Positions 52,631 through 59,704 of a DNA stretch of 64,000 nt are shown one piece after another. Source of the stretch: Nodosilinea sp. LEGE 06152 (lineage in GTDB: Bacteria > Cyanobacteriota > Cyanobacteriia > Phormidesmidales > Phormidesmidaceae); assembly GCF_015207525.1 (NCBI RefSeq), contig NZ_JADEWR010000018.1, forward strand, positions 98,735-162,734, in the 5' to 3' direction. The notes below the pieces were generated by a model. The model saw only the letters and a program-made list of their open reading frames with translations, did not search any database and was not told the origin of the DNA. The position numbers and the translations under genes are program-made. Numbering within the stretch: the stretch's first letter is position 1; every line of letters starts with the position of its first letter.

Positions 52631-54190
52631 ATGACCGACAGTTTCAACCATGTCACCTGCCCCAAATGCGGCTACGAAGAAAACTCTATCTCGGCTCAAA
52701 AGTGTGAGATTTGCGGCCAGCCTTTGAAGAAGAGCAAGTCTCTGGCTCCTGTCATCGCTGGGGTCGGCGCTGCCATCTTTCTGGCGGCGCTGGGGTTCAC
52801 CGGCTACAACGCCTTTTTCAAGAAGGATGCACCCGCTCCCCAGGCCACCGCTCCCGCTGCGCCAGTCGACAATAGTGCTGCGACCGGGGCAGATCCTACC
52901 CCAGCTGCACCCACGTCCACATCAAGCCAGCCCGCCAACGTGGCGAATGCCTTGAGCTGGGGCGATCGCGTCCTGTTTACCGATGCCCCCAACCCCGACA
53001 TGCAGGCCGGGGCCGCCGCCTATGCATCGGGCGACTACGCCACCGCCGCCGCCCGCTTCGAGACGGCCCGCAACGCTGTCCGTAACGACCCCGAAGCGCT
53101 AATTTATCTCAACAATGCCAAGCTCGGCTCTACCCCCGTCCTAGGGATTGCCGTTGTCGTACCCATTGGCGACAGCCCCAACACTGCTCGCGAGCTGCTG
53201 CGGGGAGTGGCCCAGGCCCAGGATGAAGTGATCAAAGCTGGGACACCTTTCAAGGTGCTGATTGCCAATGATCGCAACGATGCAGGCCAGGCAGAGGCGA
53301 TCGCCAACGCCCTGGTGCAAGACCCTAACGTTGTCGGCGTGATTGGCCACGGCACCAGCACCACCACCCTGGCCGCTGCACCCATCTATCAGCAGGGCCA
53401 GCTGCCAATGATTGCCCCCACCAGCACCACCACCGAGCTGGCTACCCTAGCCCGCAACGGCAGCAACTTTGTGTTTCGGGTGATTCCCAGCGACCAGTTC
53501 ACCGGCACCACTCTGGCCCGCCACATGCTGTCCCTGGGCAAAAATCGGCCCATCGTGTTCTACAACTCCCAAAGCTCCTATAGCAAGTCGCTGCAAGAGG
53601 CGTTTTCGACCACCCTGGGGCTAGAGGGCGGGCAGGTGGCCAAACTGGTCGATTTGTCCCAGGGCAACCCCACGGCTGAGCTACAGGGCAGCGGAGCCGA
53701 TGCCATAGTGCTGCTGCCCGACTCGGCCACCTTTGACGCGGCGATCGCCGTCGCCCAGCTCAACCAGGGCCAGCTTCCTATGCTAGCAGGCGATGCCTTT
53801 TACCGCATTGAAGCGTTGCAAAAGGGCGGTGCTAGCCTCACGGGCACCGTGGTTACGGTTCCCTGGCATCCGCTTAAATCGACGCCGCCCTTTGCCCAAA
53901 CCTCCTCGGGCCTCTGGGGGGGCGATGTCAACTGGCGCACCGCCCTTAGCTATGACGCGTTTCAGGCACTGAGTTCAGCCCGTACCGTGGGCAATGTTAC
54001 CCCTGCCCAGGGCCAGCAGGGGCGTGCGGCGATTGGGCAAGCGCTCGCCGCCCAAGGATTTTCGGCTAATGGATCCACTGGAGCGATTAGCTTCCTGCCA
54101 TCGGGCGATCGCAACACCACCGTGCTGCTGGTAGAGGTAAGACCGGGCACCCGCTCGGGCACGGGCTTTGATTTTGTGCCCTTACCCTAG
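52631..54190 (+). CDS. Zinc-ribbon, membrane-anchored periplasmic-binding-fold protein
   Basis: A 519-residue protein starting at ATG 52631, not at the upstream start of the open frame, because the zinc ribbon begins right there: C10, C13, C25 and C28 (CPKC ... CEIC). A membrane segment lies at about 37-58 (SLAPVIAGVGAAIFLAALGF), then a Pro/Ala/Thr linker, then a TPR-like helical pair (about 117-155), then a branched-chain amino acid receptor-type domain (about 165-519): VLGIAVVVPIGDSPNTARELLRG, VVGVIGHGTSTTTLAA, LPMIAPTSTTTELA. The cytosolic zinc ribbon and outer binding domain suggest a sensor or receptor rather than a transporter subunit. Probably linked to the tubulin-like gene. Confidence 0.85.
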   Translation: MTDSFNHVTCPKCGYEENSISAQKCEICGQPLKKSKSLAPVIAGVGAAIFLAALGFTGYNAFFKKDAPAPQATAPAAPVDNSAATGADPTPAAPTSTSSQPANVANALSWGDRVLFTDAPNPDMQAGAAAYASGDYATAAARFETARNAVRNDPEALIYLNNAKLGSTPVLGIAVVVPIGDSPNTARELLRGVAQAQDEVIKAGTPFKVLIANDRNDAGQAEAIANALVQDPNVVGVIGHGTSTTTLAAAPIYQQGQLPMIAPTSTTTELATLARNGSNFVFRVIPSDQFTGTTLARHMLSLGKNRPIVFYNSQSSYSKSLQEAFSTTLGLEGGQVAKLVDLSQGNPTAELQGSGADAIVLLPDSATFDAAIAVAQLNQGQLPMLAGDAFYRIEALQKGGASLTGTVVTVPWHPLKSTPPFAQTSSGLWGGDVNWRTALSYDAFQALSSARTVGNVTPAQGQQGRAAIGQALAAQGFSANGSTGAISFLPSGDRNTTVLLVEVRPGTRSGTGFDFVPLP

Positions 54191-54230
54191 CCGTGAGATG
54201 TGAACGTAAATCCTGGTTGCCTGCTCGGTT

Positions 54231-54249
54231 GGGCGAACACTGTTCGCCC
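54231..54249. repeat. Palindromic repeat, family A variant
   Basis: GGGCGAACACTGTTCGCCC, nearly perfect, followed by CTACG. It lies between the convergent receptor-like and lipase genes and may help end transcription. Confidence 0.6.
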
Positions 54250-54266
54250 CTACGTCACCCACCCCT

Positions 54267-56189
54267 TTACCCCTCTAGGCTGCTGCTGCGCGCCCGCATG
54301 CGCTCTTTCATGCCTTCGACAAAGTCACCAGCGATTAAGCCCTGCTCAATTTCGAGCTTGGCCTCTTCTTCTTCGCGATCGAGCGCCTTTTGCAGATTGG
54401 CCACGTAGAACTCCATCTTGTGATCATCCACCGCATCGGGGGTGCCGGAGGTAAGAATGGCGCGAATAATGCCGAACAGTCGATCCGGGAAGCGCTGGAA
54501 CAGAAACGACTGGCGGCGCAGGCTGCCCGAGTCGTTGAAGTAGCGAAACTGGCCCATGTGGCCGTACACCCGCGTCGGCACCCAGGGAATAATCTGTGGT
54601 GGTATCAGCGGCACAATGTCGTTGTTGTTGACGTAGCGAATGATGCGATTGCCCATGCGGCTGTTCATATAGTTGACCAGCTTCCAGTCGGCGACGCGGG
54701 GCTGGCCAAAGGTATAGAGGCCACTGACTGGAAGCCCTTGGGTTTCTAAGGAAATTGTGGCCACCGCCGCCAGAGCGCCCCCTAGGCTGTGGCCTGTTAC
54801 CCAGAGCTTGGTTTCAGGGGTTGACCACTTCCGCAGGTAATAGACCACCTGCCTTTCGACACTCTGCCAGGCATCCACAAAACCTCGGTGTACTCGTCCG
54901 GTAGGGGGCACTGCCTCCTGGTCAGCCAAGATCGTAAATGCCTTCAGCCGAATCTTGAGGTTGGTCTTCCAATCGCTAAGCTGTTGGGTGCCTTTAAACA
55001 CCAAAATCAGGTTGTTGTCCTTGCGGAATAGAAACGCCTGGGTGTCGGTAAGCCGCATGTCGAGGTACACAAAATGGTCGCGGAGATCGCGCAGGCTGGT
55101 TTTCTCGCCCTCTCTTAACCAGTTTTTGATCACCTCAACCACGTACTGGCGGGCGCTAAGCTGCATCCAGCGATTGTCAATATCGTCGCTTAGCCACAGA
55201 CGGGTAATATCGCTAACGTAGTCGCGGTCCTCGTAGACCAGGTGAGCCGCCTTAGCCAAACACAGTGCCCGGTAGGTGTCGTACTTGCCGTTTTCCTCGG
55301 TATCAATGCCGCTGAAGTCGTGGGTGGAGTAGGGGGGCGGCAAAATTTTGAAGCCAAAGCGCTCAAACAGCTTTTGTACCCGTCCATAACCCGCCCAGTG
55401 AATGTAGTGAAAGAGTTTGTCGTAAAAGCCCGAGCCGCCTTTGCGGCGGTAGCGGCGATCGCCAATTAACCGAATCCAGTAAATAATGAAGGGCTTGATC
55501 TCCTCCGCCGTCACCAGCCCCGACTCGATCATGATCTCGAAGTACTCCAGCCCTCCCAAAAACGAGTCAAACCAGTCGCGCAGGGTGACCTCAATGACGA
55601 ACTCTTCGTTGTCGTACTGCTGCACCAACTCCAGGGTTTTGGGGGCAATAGCCTGGCTCTGGCTGGCCAGGCGCTTAATTTCATCGAGGCCGCTGCGCAT
55701 TTTGACCATCTGATCGTGCGATCGTAGCGCCCGCCTAAGCCGGTAGTCGGTAGCCTCAAAGTCAATCAGACGGCCATCTTTGGGATGGTTAATGTAAAAC
55801 GTCCGGTACTCTTCGTAGTCGAGAATATCCAGCACATTTTTAACCGCTGTGCGCTCGCGAAATGACTTCACCTCCTGGCGGGCCAGCTCGACCCGCTGCC
55901 AGCGCCGCTGTTGCTGGTACAGGTGCAGCCAAATCAGGGCAACAAACGCTCCGCCCATCAGGCTCAGGCTGGCCAGCAGCAGGGCTGGAGAAAGCCTCTC
56001 TATAACCCGTAGGGGAGCCCTCAGCAGGCGTCTGGGCATACTCTGGGCTCTTGTTGGGCTGAAGCGGCTGAGCCCTTGCAACCCCAGATCAGGGGAAACG
56101 TCTGCCCTGGCCGCTAAACCCTGAGCCCCGGCACCCACTGTTAACCACAGTGAAGCCCCAAAAACCAGCAAAAAACGACGAATGGCCAT
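54267..56189 (-). CDS. Class 3 lipase-like alpha/beta hydrolase with helical N-terminus
   Basis: A 640-residue protein starting at the ATG ending at 56189, with GGAG four bases upstream; the longer frame to 56312 lacks support. Signal peptide at about 1-25 (FLLVFGASLWLTVGAGAQG), membrane segment at about 65-90 (LLLASLSLMGGAFVALIWLHLY), then a helical region of about 200 residues. The lipase domain (about 330-580) has the oxyanion segment LILVFKGTQQLSDW and nucleophile elbow GHSLGGALAA (Ser about 466), with YTFGQPRVAD and NNNDIVPLIPP supplying the Asp region and VYGHMGQF the His region. Charged C-terminal tail. Likely membrane lipid hydrolase; substrate unknown. Confidence 0.85.
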   Translation of the reverse strand: MAIRRFLLVFGASLWLTVGAGAQGLAARADVSPDLGLQGLSRFSPTRAQSMPRRLLRAPLRVIERLSPALLLASLSLMGGAFVALIWLHLYQQQRRWQRVELARQEVKSFRERTAVKNVLDILDYEEYRTFYINHPKDGRLIDFEATDYRLRRALRSHDQMVKMRSGLDEIKRLASQSQAIAPKTLELVQQYDNEEFVIEVTLRDWFDSFLGGLEYFEIMIESGLVTAEEIKPFIIYWIRLIGDRRYRRKGGSGFYDKLFHYIHWAGYGRVQKLFERFGFKILPPPYSTHDFSGIDTEENGKYDTYRALCLAKAAHLVYEDRDYVSDITRLWLSDDIDNRWMQLSARQYVVEVIKNWLREGEKTSLRDLRDHFVYLDMRLTDTQAFLFRKDNNLILVFKGTQQLSDWKTNLKIRLKAFTILADQEAVPPTGRVHRGFVDAWQSVERQVVYYLRKWSTPETKLWVTGHSLGGALAAVATISLETQGLPVSGLYTFGQPRVADWKLVNYMNSRMGNRIIRYVNNNDIVPLIPPQIIPWVPTRVYGHMGQFRYFNDSGSLRRQSFLFQRFPDRLFGIIRAILTSGTPDAVDDHKMEFYVANLQKALDREEEEAKLEIEQGLIAGDFVEGMKERMRARSSSLEG

Positions 56190-56321
56190 AGTCTCCAGCG
56201 GCAAACTTCCATTTCTTGCCCTGATGCTACCGGAAAAACCCCCATCCAACTTACCCAGGAGTCGCCCCGTCCCTGAATAGCTGAGTGGTACTGCTGAAGG
56301 GGCACTGTCCACTGGTAGTCG

Positions 56322-56468
56322 TCAGATAGTTGCCGCCATAGCTGGGGTTAACCGGTTGAGCAAGCTAGGGTCTATCCAGTACAGGCCGGCCAAAACTAAC
56401 AGCAGCAGCAGCGTACCGGCTAGCAGCCACAGGGGCCAGCGGAGCGTTGCCTTGGGGGGTAAGCTCAT
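56322..56468 (-). CDS. 48-residue single-pass membrane protein
   Basis: A short frame MSLPPKATLRWPLW ... ending PAMAATI, with GGAG eight bases before the ATG. Residues about 12-32 are a Leu-rich membrane segment (LLAGTLLLLLVLAGLYW). It lies 132 bases upstream of the lipase-like gene on the same strand and could be the first gene of that unit. No family recognised. Confidence 0.55.
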   Translation of the reverse strand: MSLPPKATLRWPLWLLAGTLLLLLVLAGLYWIDPSLLNRLTPAMAATI

Positions 56469-56743
56469 CGGTGATACTCCGGCAGTCAGGAGGGGCGCTC
56501 TAGCGTAACGAATGTTTTTGAGGACAAGGAACAGAACTGTTTGGTCTAGCTAGGGACAGACATGCGCTCAACCGCTCTGCGACAACTCTACTGCGAATTT
56601 ACAACGGTCCCAGGGCAAAATCTCTACCCTAAGGACAGGACCCCAGGACAGGGCCCAAGGACAGGGTTAAGGTTGTTACAATTTTTAAGGGCTTTTCATA
56701 AATTAGGTGCCCTAACGCTGAACTATGGGGTTAAACAGAAACA

Positions 56744-56947
56744 ATGGCGGTTAACTGTGCAGTAGATTGCAAAGACGGCTGTGTGCTGGGGAACGACTGT
56801 CCCAACCTGAAGTACACCGCTGAAGCGTCAAAATTTATTACTGATACCTCCCTCGACAAGATGCTCGAGATGGCTGATGAAGCGGTGCGGCGCAAAATGA
56901 TGGAGCGGGCCTCGCAACCGCCTAAATGGGTGCTACCAGAGGATTAG
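56744..56947 (+). CDS. Small Cys-rich conserved protein
   Basis: A 67-residue protein. The N-terminus carries four Cys (C5, C9, C13, C19 in NCAVDCKDGCVLGNDCPN) that could bind a metal, followed by a helical segment (SLDKMLEMADEAVRRKMMER) and the end PPKWVLPED. This pattern is one I recall from short conserved cyanobacterial proteins without known function. The ATG at 56744 follows CAGAAACA, a weak site. The gene upstream frame 56562-56765 is not supported. Confidence 0.7.
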   Translation: MAVNCAVDCKDGCVLGNDCPNLKYTAEASKFITDTSLDKMLEMADEAVRRKMMERASQPPKWVLPED

Positions 56948-57139
56948 AGGTTTTGCCGGGCGGTGCTGCAATGCCCCTCCGGATCGGCTACGCCAACGCC
57001 CGATAATGGCCATCAGGTGGGCCTGTGCTATCGTGTGACAAGCAAGTTGTTAGTAGCATTACCGGCTTGGCATCGTCCTTAGTTGAGTACATCTCCTTAT
57101 AACTTTCTACTTTTTCTCTCTCTACTTGGAGATGCGTCC
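56948..57139 (+). promoter_or_regulatory. Leader region of the RRM gene
   Basis: About 190 bases ending in a pyrimidine-rich stretch (CTTTCTACTTTTTCTCTCTC) and TGGAGA before the ATG. Long leaders of this kind precede cold-inducible rbp genes in cyanobacteria; here it is an inference from position. Confidence 0.35.
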
Positions 57140-57436
57140 ATGTCGATTTACGTAGGCAACCTGGCCTTTAGCGCCACCCAAGACCAGCTCACTGAGGTCT
57201 TTGCCGAATATGGTGCCGTTAGCCGGGTGAGCATGCCCACCGACCGCGAAACCGGTCGTCCTCGCGGCTTCGCCTTTGTAGAAATGGAAAGCGAAGCCGA
57301 CGAAGATGCTGCCATTGAAGCCCTTGACGGGGCTGAGTGGATGGGCCGCGACCTCAAGGTCAACAAGGCTCGCCCCCGTGAATCGCGGGGTGGCGGCAGT
57401 GGTGGCGGCGGCGGCGGTTGGAACAACCGACGCTAG
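57140..57436 (+). CDS. rbp: RRM-type RNA-binding protein
   Basis: A 98-residue protein with one RNA recognition motif: RNP2 IYVGNL (3-8), RNP1 RGFAFVEM (about 46-53), and a Gly-rich C-terminal tail (GGGSGGGGGGW). The start is ATG 57140, preceded by TGGAGA, not the longer frame from 57083. Such cyanobacterial Rbp proteins are often cold-inducible and bind RNA, and several are followed by the bS21 gene as here. The exact paralog number cannot be assigned. Confidence 0.95.
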   Translation: MSIYVGNLAFSATQDQLTEVFAEYGAVSRVSMPTDRETGRPRGFAFVEMESEADEDAAIEALDGAEWMGRDLKVNKARPRESRGGGSGGGGGGWNNRR

Positions 57437-57602
57437 GTTGCTTAACTCAGTCAGGGTTTTGCGGCAACCTGCTGCAGCATCGGTTACACAGGCATCGATT
57501 TTCGCCAGCTGGGTATCGCAAGCGCGATATCCAGCCGTTTTAGTCTGACGCTGTTGGCAAAGTTTTTGAGCTAGCGTTAGTGAAGTTTCTTAGGAGTAAT
57601 TA

Positions 57603-57791
57603 ATGGCCCAGGTTGTATTGGGAGAAGACGAAAACATTGAATCGGCCTTGAGGCGGTTTAAGCGAAAAGTGGCTCGGGCGGGAATTTTTTCCGATATGCG
57701 GAAGAATCGCCACTTTGAAACCCCGATCGAAAAGCGCAAGCGCAAAACCATCGCTCGCCAAAAGCAGCGCCGCTGGGGTTCAAAGCGCTAG
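57603..57791 (+). CDS. rpsU: 30S ribosomal protein bS21
   Basis: A 62-residue basic protein matching bS21: QVVLGEDENIESALRRFKRKV, then GIFSDMRKNRHFETPIEKRKRK, then a Lys/Arg tail. It belongs to the small subunit near the anti-Shine-Dalgarno region. TTAGGAG precedes the ATG. It follows the RRM gene by 166 bases, an arrangement known for cold-regulated rbp-rpsU pairs in filamentous cyanobacteria. Confidence 0.96.
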   Translation: MAQVVLGEDENIESALRRFKRKVARAGIFSDMRKNRHFETPIEKRKRKTIARQKQRRWGSKR

Positions 57792-57867
57792 TAAGAGAGC
57801 CGAGCTGGCTGCCAAGCCGCCGGCTCACCTAAATTCTTTAGATATTGCCCGTATAGGAGACCAGCTC

Positions 57868-58410
57868 ATGCTACCTGAGTCAGCACAGCAGGTTTCAAAG
57901 CTTCGTGCACAGTTTTATCGCTCATTTGCCGACGCTCTAGATGCTTCTGCTAGCATCTCCAATGTCACCATTCCTAAAGAGAAATCTTATTCCAGCACCA
58001 TGCCACGGGTGTCTTGGACAGACGACCAAGGCCGCTCAAACTACCTGTGCATGTACGCTCACTCTGCTCCCGATGTACTGCTGCCCGATCGCCCAACCAT
58101 ACTTCGCATTGGGGTAAACCTGGGGGCAGAGCTTTCTATGGGTGCTAGCGCTGAGCGAGGTCGCCGCCGCTACAACTGGAGTTGCCAGTTCTATCTAACC
58201 CTAGTGTCCACAGAGCTATCCGCTGCCCTACCCTGGATTGTCAAAGCCTTAGGCCAGCCCTGTGGCCTTGATCTAAAGGCTCTACCGGAGTTGCCGTATA
58301 CCCTTGAGAGCAAGGAAATGGCGGCGAAGGTCGACTCCCTGTGGACTCGCTTAGCTTTACAACAGGTACAACAGCCCCGGACAGCCGTCGGTTCTGCTTA
58401 TATAGCCTGA
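57868..58410 (+). CDS. Conserved cyanobacterial protein of unknown function
   Basis: A 180-residue protein. The ATG at 57868 is preferred, with AGGAG eight bases upstream; the longer frame overlaps rpsU and is probably spurious before this point. Features: ESAQQVSKLRAQFYRSFADALDAS helix, WTDDQGRSNYLCMYAHSAPDVLLPDRPTILRIGVNLG beta segment, and WSCQFYLTLVSTELSAALPWIVKALG. No signal or membrane segment. Function unknown. Confidence 0.65.
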   Translation: MLPESAQQVSKLRAQFYRSFADALDASASISNVTIPKEKSYSSTMPRVSWTDDQGRSNYLCMYAHSAPDVLLPDRPTILRIGVNLGAELSMGASAERGRRRYNWSCQFYLTLVSTELSAALPWIVKALGQPCGLDLKALPELPYTLESKEMAAKVDSLWTRLALQQVQQPRTAVGSAYIA

Positions 58411-58484
58411 GTCAGAGTGTTAGCCAATTGGGCGATCGCAGCCGCTCCTATACAGGCCAAAAACGCCAATTTCCAAGCGCTCTG

Positions 58485-59678
58485 TCACAACTCGTCAAAC
58501 ACCCGCTGTAACCCAGCTAGCAGCTGATCTAGATGGACCTGCTGATGGGTAGCCATGAGGGTAATGCGCAGGCGACTGGTTGGCACGGTGGGTGGGCGCA
58601 CTGCCGCTACCCACAGCCCCATTCGCTGCAGCTGCTCGCTAGCGGCTACAACAGCCGCCGCCGAAGGCATCTCCAAACAAATGATGGGAGACTCGGAGGG
58701 CAGTCGCTGCATGAGGTGTGGTGCCTTAGCTTTAGTCAAAATCAAATCTAGCTGCTCCATCACCTGCTTGACGTGGTTCCAGAGCGCGGCGCGGCGCTGG
58801 GGTTCGTGCTGTACAATCTGCACCGCTGCTAGGGCTGCCGCCGTGTCGGCGGGCGATAGCCCCGTGGTGTAAATCCAGCCGGAGGCGCGGTTACGCAAAA
58901 AGTTAATAAGGGGCTGAGACCCGGCTACGTACCCGCCCAAACTGCCCAGGGCCTTGCTGAGGGTACCGACGGCAACGAGGGGCCGACTAGCACAGCCCAG
59001 GTGCTCTACAGCCCCAGCGCCTCGGGGGCCAAAGACGCCTGTGCCGTGGGCCTCATCCACCAGCACCATGGCGTCGTAGGTATCCGCCAGATTGAGAATT
59101 TCGGGCAGCGGGCACAGGTCGCCATCCATGCTGAAAACGCTGTCGGTCGTAATCAGACAGCGGCGGTGGCGATCGCGGTGAGCCTCCAGCAATTTTTTCA
59201 GGTCAGCTATATCGCCGTGGCGGTAGTCCAGCATCGCAGCACCGCTGACTTTGCCCCCAGCCTTCAAACTTGAGTGGTTGTACTCGTCTCCCAAAACCAG
59301 GTCTGGGGTGCCCACTAGGGCGGCGATCGCCCCCAGATTGGCCAGATAGCCCGAGCTAAACACGATCGCATCGTCGGTGCCCTTCAGCGCGGCGATCGCC
59401 CGTTCTAGCTCGCGGTGCAGCTCGCGGTGACCACTGAGCAAGCGTGAGCCGGTGCTGCCGGTGCCGTAGGTCTCTATAGCGGCGATCGCCGCCGCCGCCA
59501 GCCTGGGGTCGCTCGCTAACCCCAGGTAGTCGTTGCTGGCAAAGTTGACCAGGGTTTGCCCCTGGCGCTGCACAGTGGCCCCTGCCATGCCGTCAATGGC
59601 CTGTACCTCACGGTAGCGGTGGGCACGGTGCAGGGCAACTAACGATCTATCTAGCCAGTCGTAGGGCGTTGTGCCCAT
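58485..59678 (-). CDS. bioF: 8-amino-7-oxononanoate synthase
   Basis: A 397-residue PLP enzyme joining pimeloyl-thioester and alanine in biotin synthesis. The ATG ending at 59678, after AAGGCAGG, gives the family N-terminus YDWLDRSLVALHRAHRYREV; the longer frame to 59747 is not used. Motifs: VNFASNDYLGLASDP, GTGSTGSRLLSG, VFSSGYLANLGAIAAL, VLVDEAHGTGVFGPRGAG, and GTLSKALGSLGGY with the PLP lysine. A related oxoamine synthase (KBL) is less likely because bioB is in the same genome and the GTGSTGSR form fits BioF. It starts 26 bases downstream of the glgB stop on the same strand. Confidence 0.88.
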   Translation of the reverse strand: MGTTPYDWLDRSLVALHRAHRYREVQAIDGMAGATVQRQGQTLVNFASNDYLGLASDPRLAAAAIAAIETYGTGSTGSRLLSGHRELHRELERAIAALKGTDDAIVFSSGYLANLGAIAALVGTPDLVLGDEYNHSSLKAGGKVSGAAMLDYRHGDIADLKKLLEAHRDRHRRCLITTDSVFSMDGDLCPLPEILNLADTYDAMVLVDEAHGTGVFGPRGAGAVEHLGCASRPLVAVGTLSKALGSLGGYVAGSQPLINFLRNRASGWIYTTGLSPADTAAALAAVQIVQHEPQRRAALWNHVKQVMEQLDLILTKAKAPHLMQRLPSESPIICLEMPSAAAVVAASEQLQRMGLWVAAVRPPTVPTSRLRITLMATHQQVHLDQLLAGLQRVFDEL

Positions 59679-59704
59679 AGATGAGCCTGCCTTAAATTCT
59701 GCGG

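Noticed and set aside
56562..56765. 67-codon frame
   Set aside because: Composition unlike a protein; overlaps the start of the Cys-rich protein gene.
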